Shown piece after piece: positions 42,401-57,400 of a stretch of DNA of 64,000 nucleotides (position 1 is the first letter of the stretch; each line of letters begins with the position of its first letter). The notes beneath the pieces were generated by a model, which saw only the letters and a list, made by a program, of their open reading frames with translations, was not told where the DNA came from and made no database searches. The position numbers were made by a program, and so were the translations under genes. This DNA comes from Epiperipatus broadwayi (lineage: Eukaryota > Onychophora > Udeonychophora > Euonychophora > Peripatidae): assembly GCA_028023455.1 (NCBI GenBank), contig JAQFVV010012530.1:1428001-1492000 (forward strand), written 5' to 3'.

Positions 42401-45400
42401 TACTAATAAAAATAAGTAATAAAAAGTTTAAATAAATTAAAAGAATTTTAAATGGCTGACTCTTTTTAAAATAGGAAATACAAGTTATTTATAACTTTTA
42501 AGATTAAAAAAAAGATTATTTTCTAAAAGTAAAAACAGTTTAATTAATGAAAGTAGAATACAGTGCTAATGAGATATAAAACAATTAAAGGAACTCGAGC
42601 ATGAGATAAACTATAAGCTAAAAAAATAACTCATTAAGTAAAGATAGAGAGATGATGATTTAAATTCTTGTATCCAGCATGGAGTAGTGAAAGGAAGAAT
42701 CACCTGAGCAGATGGACGGGAATACAAACCAATCAACTTTAAGGATTGAAACAGTGAATGAACTCATCAAGAAAAGGTCACTTGATTCTCAGAGCTTCAC
42801 CTGTGCACATGGACATAAACCGGTACAGAATGTCCCCTTTGCACAGGGACTTCAAGTGCGAAGAGCTGGCCTCCGAATGTGGTAACAGCCAGCTAGGACT
42901 CTTACAGGTCATATTGATCTACATTATTCCTTTTGTATGCCTTCGGGCCTTATTATGTAAAATAATCGTATATATGTAAATAGTTAACACGCTATTAATT
43001 ATCATTCATTAAACTCTCTAAATATTATCTGTTTAGTGGTGGGTTGTATTTTTGGGGTGCCTTCTTAGATTTATCAATCTGCAGAGCAATAGTCTCACAC
43101 CTGACCTTGCTACTAGCGGTGAATTCAATCGGCAGCTAGACACAGCATTAACACACACGAACCCCAAAATGAATACATCAACTCAATGTACTATTCCATT
43201 AGTCACCATGTTTCATAAATTTCCAGATTAGCACTTAATCTATTAAGCAAATTATTTCCTCTATTAATAAAGATAGCTTCTTTTATTTTATTTGCTTTTT
43301 CTCTTTATGTAATAATCTTGCATCATTCAAATTAAACACAAATTGTCTATTACATTTAAGTTCGTAATTGTTAATGCTCGAGTACTTTTCATTTCATATG
43401 CTTTAACTTTCTCATATATTAACTGGCATTCTTTAAATTTTTTTTTCAGAGAATACTGAGCTGCACCAATGTATGTCCCACAAAGGTAAATGATTTTATA
43501 TATTATACTTCATTTCTGCTCTGTGTCAATATTACCTTTAGAATTATTAAATAGTCTATTTATGATAAGCAGTTCCACCAAAAGCAACATTGTAATACTC
43601 GGACAAACATTTTCAATACTTTATTTTCGCATTAAGAAATTAGAATCCTTTTTTTTAATATTGCTATTGATATTACTTAACTTTCTTTCAAAATTTCCTG
43701 TCACCAGTCTAAAACAACCAATATCGTATCCTACTGAAAACATTTCCCATCCAAAATGTCTAATACTTTCATTCTTATCATTTCTATATTTTTTACTATA
43801 CCTAATGTCAGTGTTATAAGAAGTGAGTGTTCTAAATATATCATTTTCTTTTGTTAAAGGTTTTTTTTTAATATGGCTTTCCTTTCTTAGTAGTTACGTT
43901 TTTCCTAAGTGGTTTCTTCCCATTGTTCAATTATGATGAGTATGCTATTAGAGATAAAACTACTGCAGGTTTGAGCTAACTCCTGTTCAGCATAGCCTCT
44001 AAACATGATATAACTACAGAATTATCAAATGTTTGTTTTACTTGACAGGCAATAAAATTATACAAAGCTGTGATATAATACATAATTTCCTATCTAAAAA
44101 ATAGGAGCCAATTTGTTTGAAAAGAGAAAAGTATTTTAAGATGAATTAAATGACAAAGTTATTAGACTGCTAGAATAAAGATTTTTGATAACATCATGCT
44201 GGAAAACATTATGCCAAATTACAATGGAGAAGTGATATGGAAATTGTAATAATTTTACAATGTTTATATATTTTATGGGACCGACTTTATATGTGTAATG
44301 TCATCTAAACACGGTCATTATTTTGAATAAAAAAACCCCATAGGCCAGCTTATCTAAATGACCAATCTGTCACATTTATTCTCTTGCAACTCACATCCTA
44401 CATAACCTAATCAAACATTCTTCATACATTTAAATGATTCCCATAAGAATTTGCAATTAAATAGGCAAAACTCTCCATACAGTAGTGCCACCCTGTGCTA
44501 GCATGAGATGGTGATCATGTGAATTTGCAATTATAAGTAAATGTTCTTAATAATCATGCTTGGCACGAGTTTGGAGTGAATTAGTAAAGAAGAATATTAA
44601 TGATGACCAGCAAAGCCATAAATATTTAAAATTATGATGTACATGTTTGGAAAAAGTTATTTTTAAAAAAATGAAGACGATGTATAACTGTAATATGAAA
44701 GATATTATTAAAGAATAACAAATGAGAAAAAATTAGTGTAGAATAATCCAGGACTTAAAAAAAAAATAATTACATGAATTAGTTTCTGCAACCAACACTA
44801 GGCAAAGCCCTTAACCTTACCAGAAAAAATATTTGTATATTTAAATAATTAAAATAGATTAACACACCGAGAAATGATATAAATAAACCTGAAGAGATGC
44901 AAACTCCAATCACAGTACATGAAACACTGATTATCCTGATATCACAAGGAAAACCTGGCCAACTCCCCTTGAAAAATGTATACTTTGAAAACCCTCGCAT
45001 CAATAGCTAGCTGCCTTGGAGCGCCATAAACAAATTATGTTCATACAGTTAATGTTCATCATATATCAATGTTATAAAATTAAGTCAGTCAGTCTTATAG
45101 TGAAATAATTCTCAAAACACAATAGCTAAGATACTCCCTAGATAAAACAGGAACTAATTTTTTTTTTTTTTTTTCAGTATTAAAAGCAAAAATTTACTTC
45201 ACTACACTGGATAAATCCAATATAACTGTGAAATTAATGCACAGTGAAATATGTTAAAAAATTATTTACAATTTACAATTTTTACTTGTTTGCTTCAATA
45301 CATTCTGGTTTAATAATTTTGTCAAAGTAAGACTAGCAATTATAACACCGAATCAATCTTCAATCACTTGTTTACTAATAACAATCTTAGTTTCCATACT

Positions 45401-48400
45401 ATGTTTTTTATGAGGATCCAAGTCTATTAAGAGTTTTACAAAAAATATACATAATGATTTTTATAAAAACTTACAGCACTGCTTTGTTTAGTACAAAAGT
45501 GAAGTCCTTGGATTAATTTCATTACCGGCATTACTGATACTCTAACTTCTCATAAACGGTGAACAATGGAGCTATTCGATTAATTATTATTATTTTTAAG
45601 GTTTTAAATGAATTGTAGTTATTAGTTTATAATTAATTCAAACAGACCAACAACAAATAAATAACACGAAAATGACTAAGTCATAACTATCAATATATAC
45701 ATCTTGGCAAAACATTACAAATATTATATACTAGAATGCATTCATCATATATGTTAATAATAACTACAATTTTGAAGACTATATAGAGACAAGTTCAGGA
45801 TCAAGACCTTATGTAATATAATTGAAATTGTTAAGTCATTATAATTTGCAGTGATAATTAATATATTATGAGTTTATTCATCATATAACAATCAGGTTAA
45901 AACTCTCACTGTAATTAGAAATAAATCATTACTGTCATTTCATGGGACATTTGAACTTTTATTTCTAATTAAAAAAAAAAAGTCAAAAGGTTTATTGATT
46001 GTGAATTTGTAAGAAGTGCAAGCACCAGAACTGACTGAGCAGAGCTATGGGTTAAGGACCTGTAGCTCAAAATCCATGGTTGACAGCTGTTTAACCTTCT
46101 TATAAACTCCTGAACCATAAACCTGCTATATTATAGTATGATAATAGATAGTATAATTTACACATTCATATATATAGAGTATGCACACCATATTGGGTGC
46201 ATATAATATATATATATATATTGTATTAGAATTAATGTATTTAATAAATAATAGTCATGGATGTCTTTGTATAATATTATTAATGGTATTAATGTTTGTA
46301 TTAATAAATAATGTCACACATTAATGTTGTATAATCACACGATCTCCATTCCCTATGCCTACACAAGCGGTTATAACAGAGACAAAACTTTCCATACAGT
46401 AGTGTCACTCAGTGTACACAAGCTAGAAACTAATCTGGGGATACTGGAAGAGTATGCACAAGATAGGAAATTTATGCACAAAACCTTCTTGCACCCATTG
46501 ATAACTGTGGCTTGCATTGGGTGGCACTACTGTATGGAGAGTTTTGCCTATGGTAGTTTGTATAATATTATTGATAGTATTAATGTTTGTATTAATAAAT
46601 AATAAAGTTATTGTTTTCCTGAAGGTTTGTAATGATGGTGTTCTAGCTGTATTTTTATATTGGATTATTTCCATCATCTAATATGTGTGTTGAATGTCTT
46701 TAGAAAAGCTTAATTAATGGAATATTTAAATAAAATTAAACTTTTCTAAAGACATCCAACACACATATTAGATGATGGAAATAGTCCAATATAAAAATAA
46801 AATTATGGTTGTATTTGTATAATAAAATAAAGGATATTATTTTTGTATCCGAGTGTATAGCAAATATTGTAAGGGTATGCTCAAATAACTTTATCATTAC
46901 ATAATTAAAATTATTAAAGTAGAACTATACAATATATGGTCAAGTCAAACTATACATGATCATTCCAACTATATAAATGTTGAGCACTCAAACTAGCCCA
47001 TGCATGGTCATGTTAGTAAAATCAGACTATATTTGGTTTAAATGCTGGACATACTAGAAGAATAACAGAAAATAAAGGGGTATATAAAGCCACCCAAACC
47101 ACTGATTAAATTTGTCGGAGACTCCTGTCCTCTGGAAGTGTTGAAAGCAGGATTAAATTGTCTTTTACGGGTTCCCCTGACCTTTTATTTTGTATGCCTT
47201 TATGGCATTACTAATTGTATATATGTAAATACAAATTTAATAAATTACATTATTAGCTTAAATCATCTTTCTCTTGTTATTCAAAATATCTTTCTCTTGT
47301 TATTCAAAATATAACTGATGCTATTCCAGGTTGTGATTCTCAATTGGCAAAACTAACAGGCATGATTACATATGGTTGGTCATGTCTGGAGTCGGCAAAA
47401 TCATTAAAATACTTTTTACAAGTTCATGGATTGCAGTTCTACTCATTTACTTCCAGTGCTCAAACTTTTTATGAACTCCCAAGCAATTAAACCATTCCAT
47501 TTTTATTAAAAAATAGAAATTTCAAATGTCACATGACATAGCAATAAGAACTTGTCTTATGGTTTTCTAAAGCCCATGAACATATGGTACCCAGGTAAAA
47601 TAAAATGAACTATGAGAAGCCCATAATTTATAAATAGACAGATTCTTTGAAGAAAGATTTTAGAAAATATATAAGTTATTCATGAAATGAAATATCTTTT
47701 ATTAATTAGAAAAGTCACCAGATTGTTAATATGGTAAGTAGTATATAATAATGTTTTAGAGGAGTGAATCACTAGTCCTTGAACTGTTGGCTCAGTGATG
47801 CGCATATCCAACTAGAGAATGGATGATTCTGATTCATGTCTAGAAAACAGATTTTGTAATATAGTGCTTCATACCATATTACAATTATTATCTACAAAAG
47901 TATTTTTGAAGGAAAAACCTCAATAACAGAATTCTATAAAACTTTAGCTGGAAACTAAAAATTAATACCTGGACTTAAGATAAAAGAAACAAATGGAGAA
48001 ATCCATTGCAAATATTTAAAAAATAATAATTCTCATTGGAAGCATAATAAAAAAAAGTTTTACCAAAACAGGGAGATATGATTTGCTTTAAGATGGTGTT
48101 TTTTCCTTTGTTGAATGATATAATCTTTGGAGGTTAAATATATTTCAGAGAGATGATTGCATGATGTTCTTCAGCGCAAAGGTAAAGTGTCATATTCTAG
48201 AACTAAAAATTGCCAGATTAAAGTGACAGCTGGCCACTGCTACAATACCACATGACTTTTTAAGTAACAAACCATATGACTATTATTAGGGATCAAAATC
48301 AGTAAACTATTGTCATGATGCTTGATTGAGTTTGATGTGGAAGGATGTCATGATCATTTAATTGGCCTTAAACAGATCAAAAAGGCAGCTATAGCATCAA

Positions 48401-51400
48401 ATGAATAGGTTTATTAAAGACTTGTAACAGGGATTTACATTAACTGAGATTATTAAAAGTAATCAAATGGTTATCACTTAGAAGTCATGATGTTCTGGCA
48501 TTGGAATGATATTCAAACTGTGATCCATGGACAATTAGTGCCACTCAATCACACTCTAGGGTAATATCCTTTATTAACAGCTAGTTAAGGAAAGGCAGAA
48601 GATCACAACTATATATGTCAGTATTTAGTGATCATAGAGTTTTCATATATCATGCTTACTGATGTGTGGAATATCTTGTTTCTACTTTCCATCAAAATGT
48701 TTGCTAATCAAAAAATCTCTACAATCATCATGATCATTTATAAATTCAATTATTTCTGCAGAATCAGGATTATTGAATTAAATAAATCTTTAAAATTATG
48801 TTATTTTCTTTTTTTGTTATCAAGAAATGATAAAACTCTTAATTTTTTTAATTCAGAGAAACTTGATATTTTATTAAATATTATCTTGAAAAATTAAAAA
48901 AAAAAAAGACAAGTAACAAAATTTAAAGTATTTGTGATTGGATTAAATTAGACATGCTCAAATCACCCAGTTTCATAAGTAACTTCTTGAAATTTTACAA
49001 TTATAATTTCTTTATATAATCAATTCTAGTTCTTAAGTAAATTTTTTGTATTAAAAATAATATATTGTTTGAAATTAAAACTAACCTCCTTAGCTTCTTG
49101 TGCTTCTTTCTCTAGCATCTGCCGTTTAATGGAGAGTTTGCTCTCCAATAACTAAATATTAATGAAAATGACTTAGTTGTCAAAATATAATTATTAAACA
49201 ATATATCTAAATTAATGACACACTTACTTTCTTCTCTTCTTGCAACTGAGTAATCTTATCTTGGGCTTTAAGCTTCCATTTTTCAGAGTATATATTCTGT
49301 TCAGAATATTTTTCCTAAAACACATAATAATGTATAACCAATCTAACTATATACTTATTTCGATGTTATTCCAAAATCTTATTTACATTTATATAGAATT
49401 TTATTAGCTGCCAAACTGGACATTAGTTGTAAATTTATTTAAATAATTCTTTAGGAATATGAATTGTGAATTATTGCAGTAATAATTTATGATGTAGTAG
49501 TTCTACGAATATTTATATTAGCAGTTTTGTATATTATTAATTTGTAATTTATTTATGAATTTATTAGAATTTCTTAATAAATAATATTTCTGCAGTGTAA
49601 TTTTCAGTACGTCACTCTCATGCAAGATGTTTTCTATCCACTTTTAATACCTTGTGGAGGGATGCAATTATAAACATATAAACAAAGACATGTGTCAAAG
49701 ATCTATGACCCCCAAGATGCAATTTCATAATGAACCAGCACTCATCAGTTGGCCTAGATCACAATCTCTTACATATATATTTATCACTGTTCAATATATA
49801 TAGATATCAAATTACTACAGTTTAATTGCCAAATGTCAAATGTGCAGCTCTCACAACTTTAATACAATCACTTATTGAAAGTCTACTAATAATTTTTATT
49901 AGCCACTCATTAGATTAGAGATTATCCAATAATGAATAATATTTCTGTAGTGTAATTTTCATTACATCACTCTCGGGCAAAGTAAATAGAAAACATTCAC
50001 TACCTTGCATGAGAGTGGTGTAAAAAAAATTATACTACAGACATATTATTCATTACTGGATAATCTCTAGACTAATGAGTGACTAATAAAAATTATTATT
50101 AGAATTTTTTATTTTAGAAAAAGAACTTCTAATGCCAAAATTTAATCATACTATAATCAAAACCATATTGTTTTTTTTTTTCCCGTTTCAAAATGTCTCA
50201 AAGAAATTTTAAAAAATCAATAATTAAAAACTAATAAAAATAAAAGAATATGTAATTAATTTGACAAAAAACAATTTCACTTTCAAAGACAAATTCACAT
50301 GCATTAAAAATAACAAGAAGATTCAATAAATAAAAACATAAAATGTCCACAAATGTGGGAAGCTTAATTTCCTTATAGGCCTAATTTTAGAACTGAAGGT
50401 AACGGCTTAGCAAATAAAATAAAAAGTTCCATATAATAATATAGTTCCAAGCACTTGTCCATGGGGTATACTATCTAATCACAGTATCAAGCAGCTTCTA
50501 ACAATAATAATGAGCTTTTATTTTATCAGAATTAGCAACATATTGGAATTGTCAAATATAAATTAAGTAATCATTTACATACAAATCAACTCACTAAATA
50601 AAATTGTGTCAAATGTTTTCATTGGAAGCAGTACTATTATGATTAGTTATTTATTTTGATTATCATCAAATTGATCAGTGAACACTATTTACCTCTAAAA
50701 ACAAAGAATTAAGCATAGGTTTCTCTTTAATCACACAATCCAATTGATGAAAAAAAAGAGAAGTTTCAAATGTTTTCACAGATTCCAGTAATATATTTAT
50801 GATTAGTTATTTGTTTTGCTTTGCTGAATCAGTGACTGTTATTAACTTCTAAAAACAAAGAATTAAACATATGTATTTTACTGACTATGCAATCCAGTTG
50901 AATGAAGGGGAAAACCTTGAAAAAGCCTCAAGTGTCATTATTATCCAATAATATTATTAATTATTTGTTTTGCTTCCACAAAATGATCAGTGATGTTTAA
51001 TTCTAAGAAAAAAGAATAAAACAGACATTTCACTCGCCACACAAGAGTTTTCAAAGATTCCAGTAATATTATGATACAATTATTTGTTTCCCCTTCACCA
51101 GTCAATCAGTAAATATTATTTATCTCTAAGAACAAAGAATTCAACATAAGTTCCTCACTGACCACACAATCCAATTGATTGAAGGAAAATGACTCTAGAG
51201 TTTTCACCAATTCGAATAATATTTTGATCAGATATTTGTTTTACTTTTATTAGTTGGTCAGTGAATGTTATTTACCTCTAAAAACAAAGAATTAAGCACA
51301 GGTATCTCAATGCCTACAGAAAAAGTCTCAAGAGTTTCCATCGATTCCAGTAATATTATAATTAATTATTTTAATTGTTTTTACCAATTGGTCAGTTATT

Positions 51401-54400
51401 ATTATTATTTATTTATTTAGCATATAGATTTTTATTTTTATGAACAATTTAACTATTAACTGACCACACATTACAACTGATTGAAGGGAAAAGCCTTAAA
51501 TGGTTTTCATTGGAAACAGTAACATTAAAATTAGTTATTTCCTTTGTTTTGTCACTTGTTGGTCAGTGAACATTACTTAACTCTAAGAATAAAGAATTAA
51601 GATATTTCAATGAACACAAAACTGATGTTATAAATATTGTAAATAAAAAATATGAACAAGATTACATTTGTTTACATTGTACAACCATAAGCAGGATAAT
51701 TAATATGACCTTTCACATATTTACAGATAGTTTCAAAATACAGTAAGAATTACTGCAACATGTTCTTCCCAGACCACAAATAAAAAAAAAAAAAGAACCC
51801 TACTTATGCTATATAAACTCCTGAAGAAAAAAAATACCCATATACTTGTTTTAATAGATAGATAGCTAAAGCCTTACACTGGATTTCAAGAAATTGCAAA
51901 AGACTTAGAAAAGGCCCACATGTAAAATAGATGGATGAAATAAGGAAGCATGTTGGTGTGATATGCAGAAAAGAGATAATGGGCAGAAGAAACTCGAATG
52001 AATTTAAAGAAATCTATATCTTGCAGTGGATCGATAATGGTTGAAAAGAATGATCTGTGTAATAATCAATAGAAACAGCTGGTTAAGTTCACCCGAAATA
52101 ATTACCCCCAAATTTTTTTGATCTTATCCAGAAATTCTTCAGTTACTTAAAATTTTATAGTTCCAATCCAACTTTAGCCCCAGCTGATGAGCATAATATT
52201 TTAAAGAACTAATTTGCTTAAAGTGCTAATCTCTCACTTGAGATCTTTCTAAAAAAAAAGTTGCAAGCAAACATATATGTAGCCATAGTAATATGTTTGT
52301 TATGATTTAATTTACAAAGATATAATTCATATCAAACTTTAATGATAATTCACTATTGTTTAGATAAATACATCAAATGTTATTAACAATTGCTATGTTT
52401 GCATTAGCCCAGACATGGACTTCAAAATCTATTATAAATCAATATATAAGCTCCAATCCTGCACAGCACTATTTTAACTATTTTAATATTCTCTCATTTG
52501 TCACAAATTATCATTTTCAATTATTATCGATCCATTGCAGAACTATAGTCTATCTTTCCACATCACATGAATAAACTCTGATCGATTCACCTCAAATATT
52601 GTTATATATATGTAAAGAGAGCCAGTAAAGGCACACACATTAAGTAATACATATTTAACAGTTATATAAAAGGGGAGAAATGTATATAGGTCAAGTGGAA
52701 TAAAGAGTAATTAAATCAAACTGTATACATGATAAATAATCAATAACGCCAAACTATTAAATAATTAAGGATGCATTGTTTTAACAGACTGGATTATCAA
52801 GAATCAATAGCCAAATAAATCCGTTTTGCACACACGGGAAAAAATGTATTATCCAAAAAAGAAGGAACGAGAGTGGGATTTTGAACGTGGGAATATAAAA
52901 GGGCAGGCAAAATACCTCTCAACGTCTTTTTCCCGGGTTTTTTCCTGAGTGCTGTTTCTTTTTCGGATTGCGATCTCAGGTTCTGACGCCTGCAGGTGAA
53001 TCCAGCCGAGTAGAGTAAAAGCAGACCACACGGATCTTAAGCACCCTAAGTGGCTCTCTGAAGGTCTATAAGTTCACTAGCAGTGAAGATACTGTGTTTT
53101 ATTGTATTACTGTGGACTGAAGAGGGGGGGTTAAATTGTAATGCAATTGGACATGTTATATATATATTGTACCAGGTTCGAATATGTGGTTCGTTCGAAA
53201 CACCGGACTCTTAGGCAGAGAAAAACATATTCGGAGAATATGTATGTCCAAACAATAGCTATAAAATATATAACTAGTGTTATATTTCCAGGACATAGCT
53301 TCTTCTCGGCTATTGAGTTCAACACCACATTCAAAGCACTTTTTTTTTGTTTGTGCATAAACACGGGCACCAGTTAATTATCCAAGAATGAATAAATAAA
53401 GCGCTTTGAGCAATGGCCGCTAACTCAATGCCTAAATATCCACGACTAGTTCAGTTGTTTGTAATCACTAATAGATTATACATAATTAGTGGTGAAAAGA
53501 ATTGATAAAAGATTTGTAAAAAAATTGATAAAAAGAATTGACCGACAAATAGAGTTTAAGTTTTAAGACAATTTATTAACAGACATTAATTTACTAAATT
53601 TAAACATCTTTATAATTTTTTAACTAATATAACACATGCACATTTTAAATTAACACACTATAATATATATCTTATGAAAAGCATAAATAATGTTTGATGT
53701 TTATAATAGCATCACAAACACGCACATCAATAGTTCATTTTATGCATTATTATAGAGTTCAAATTACTTGTCTCTGGAGGCTTTATGAATTAATGCAATG
53801 ACTATTATGGTATAAACAAAAATAAGCAAATGTTTTACCTAGGATTTTGAACGAAGATTTAGAACTTTTTCTTCTTGTTTGCTGTTTCCATTATGGATAC
53901 TTCTAGCCAGCTGGGATGTTTCCTTGATGAGTTTCTTTATTATTCACGATTATTACTATTGGAAACAATTAGATATTGATGGAGATTTCCAAGTTGTTAT
54001 GCTGACATTATTTCATGGGCAGATCTTGCTGTTTTCATTGGACTTCAGGCTGTGGAGAAACGTGCGTTCCCAAAAGCTGCTCAGCACTGCATTTTTTTTT
54101 GTTTCTGGATACAATTAACTCAACTGATTGTCCTCTCTTGACTTAACTGACTCAATTAATTGTCCGATAAAAAAAAGGTCTATTTATACCTGCAACATGT
54201 TGTCCTTGTAATATCCTCCGGCAATATCTGTTGTCGAAATTCCATTGATAATCCTTTGACAACATGTTTTGGAAGATAGTTTAATTAATAATAGCCATGC
54301 AAAACATGTGGTCTTATATTTTAATTAATAGCCATCGCTTTGTTTTTTAATGACAACCTCCATTTATTTTTTAATATTTATTTAATACGCATACATTTAT

Positions 54401-57400
54401 TTTTATTTACAATTGCACATATATACGCACATATATAACTAGTTTTAAGATTACTTTTTGCTTTAATTCGAATGAAAAGAGATATGTATTTTTAAAACTT
54501 TAAATTATATTTCGACTAATAATAATAAACTCTACTTCCTTTTATAAAACTTTTAGTTTATCTTTTTTAACCAAAACTCCCCTCCCCCCTTTTAATCAAT
54601 TATTTTCTTTTATTTCAAACTCTTTTACGAAAAATTATTTTAATAATTTTTTTTAGATAAATTATCATGTGCCAATATCAATATTGGTACATTACACCGT
54701 CCCCGTTTGAGAGTAAAATGTGTCATTTTTTGACCATTTTATCTTTGACAACTTTAATTCTTAATTTATTACTTTTTTCTAAGTTTGCTTTTTGATATCT
54801 TTTGCTTTCCATACTAAGGGCAATTTCAATTGATACTTTTTTTCTTTCAATGCTGACAACATTGCTTACAATGTTCTGAGTCCTGAATATTGACCACGAG
54901 GACAAACTAATTTTGTGGCACAGGGATCTTTTATAAACGAAGCTTCGGCTGCCGATTCTCTTGATCGGATTTGACTAAGAAAAGGTCGCTGCGATTGGCA
55001 GGAATTTTCAACTGTCCATTTCCGACTTACGCTTTGGAAAACAAGGTACGAGATATGGGGATTCTCCCCCGAAAAGATACTTATGACTTACTCTGGTTGT
55101 CGCTAGTGCGCATTTTAAAAGAAGAATGATCCCTGCCAATCCGTTACGGGTACTAAAATTTATCCAGTCGACAGCTTTAAACTTATCCTTAACTAAAACA
55201 TTTCTATACTACCCTCATTCCCTTTAATTTTGAATTCTTACACTCTTAATACAACTTAGATTGTTTATATTATTTATCACTAATCCTACAATATTATTTT
55301 CAAATACACATGAACGTTACTTTATATATTTATTTTTATTATTCTAATCTTACAATATTATTTCAAACCATTACGAACATTATTCTAAATCTTTATTTAC
55401 ATTAATCCTATACTATTATCTTTAAACCAATACTTCAACTTCTTCATTTATCGTGCGTGTATTCAGAAAAACTATTTTTATTATATTACGATTCATTATT
55501 TATTCAACTTTTATTTATTTTATTACATTAAACCTTAAATCATTTCTTTACTTCCTTTATTAACTTGCGTATATTCCAAAAACAACTTACTTTATTTTAC
55601 TATGAATATTTTATTTACTTTTTACAGACGTATTGTACTTATTTATTTAACTTGATTTTATTGATTTTTTATTTATTTAAACAGTTCATTTACGAGCATT
55701 TCCTTAATTAATATGTGCATGGAGAAAACAAAATCTTTTATTTTACGAAGCCTCCGTTATTTGACAAAACAATCCATCATTTTAAATAGCGAAATTCTAA
55801 TTCAGGCTTTTCACTTACGTCAAAATAATTATATTAAACTCATAGTCCATTTCCGGTCCTTTTTGTTTATTACCTTTACTATTCCACCCGCTTACTAACT
55901 TATAAACTATGTCAGGCAGTTCCTTCTTTCTTTCTACTAACTCACTAACATAAATTATATTCCATATTCTCACATTTCTCCCTCGATTAAAATTTATTGC
56001 TTTATCTCTTTCCCTTTCCGTTTTATCTTTTGCCTTGTAAATTAGAAAACCTTTAAGCTTCACAGACCTCTGTATTTTTCCTAACCGTGAATATTTTTAC
56101 CTACACTTTCTTTTTATTTTAAATCTACATTTAAAACAAACATGAACTTTTACTTTAACCTTTTTAACTTTTGTAAAAACTTTTCAATGCTATTTTCTAC
56201 CTTGAACTTATATCTCTCTTCTATTTCTTGATCTCTATTTGTTTCTACTTTCTCTGTAGCAATGCTATCTGATTCTAATTTAATTTCTATTTCCAAACTA
56301 CTATATTTACCACTATCTGACTCTACTATCTCTTTCATGACCTCAAGTTCCTTATTTTCTTTGACAAAATCTACTACGATCTCTTGATTTTTCTCTACCT
56401 TTCCTGTAATTTCACATCTTATTTCCCTTACTTCTGCTCTGAGTTCTTTAATTTCTGTTTTAAGTTTTAGCTGACCTTGTTCAAATTTCTGACACAATTC
56501 TAGTTGACTTTGTTTGAATTCTTGCCGCATTTCCGCTTTTGTTGGCTTTGTTCAAATTTCATACACAATTCTTCTTTGAACTCTTGCATCATATTCATCA
56601 TCATTCGTGTCTCAGATACTTCTTTGTGTTTTTCCATTTTTAAAACAATATTTTATTTCACTAAATTTAATATACGACCTATATATTTATTTCTTACTAA
56701 AACGGAAACTCATGCTGACTCCAACCCCTTTGTCCTTTTCTCTACCCGATCTTAATGCTTTAACTCTGCCCAAACATCTAACTGTCTCTGATTTAACATA
56801 ATGATTTATTTTAAATAACGTAAATAGTATAAATCTCTTTTCATTTAAAAAAAAAAAAGTTTTCAGTCAATTCTTTTTTTAAAATTAAAACACTTTTACA
56901 TACGTAATTTAGCTTTTGTATAAAAAATTTTCGAACAAGAAACAAAGTATTTAATTACTATTGCTTCTTAGGTCCAGTCCCAAGTTGGGTATAGCCATTT
57001 GTACCAGGTTCTATTATTATTATAGTTATTTATATATATATATATATTAGGTTGGTGGAGGGAATATTAACCAATTACTCATAATTGTTGTTTGTTTGTA
57101 ATTTACTATGTACCAATAAAGGATCTAATGTAAATTAGTTAGTTGCTTTTATTTTTAAATAAGTATTCAGATTTGCGATTCACTCAGCCACAGCTGGGGA
57201 CACAGCAAATATAGTCTCTTTTTACATCTTTTATAATCTCTTGAGATGCAGTTTAAATCTTCAAACTGGCCATTTATTACTGTTACTTCAACCAACACAT
57301 TCAGCCCATCTCAATTTCAGTCTCTCAATTCTTTCTGCAATGTCAGTTATACCTGTTTGTTTTTGATTATTTTTGTTGCCAAAGTCTGTATTGTACTTCT

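Noticed and set aside
42758-42979. 73-codon frame as a missed exon or peptide gene
   Set aside because: It is on the opposite strand to the gene, has no secretion signal that stands out, and sits in an LTR-like block.
50600-51620. CRISPR-like array
   Set aside because: Units are long, diverged and unequal, with no constant repeat and unique spacers, in a eukaryotic intron.
52180-52215. CTGATGAGCATAATATT as a hammerhead
   Set aside because: No hairpin leads to GAA at the right distance.
53131-53377. Overlapping open frames on both strands as a gene
   Set aside because: They have no motif and no splice context, and mirrored frames are common in short repeats.
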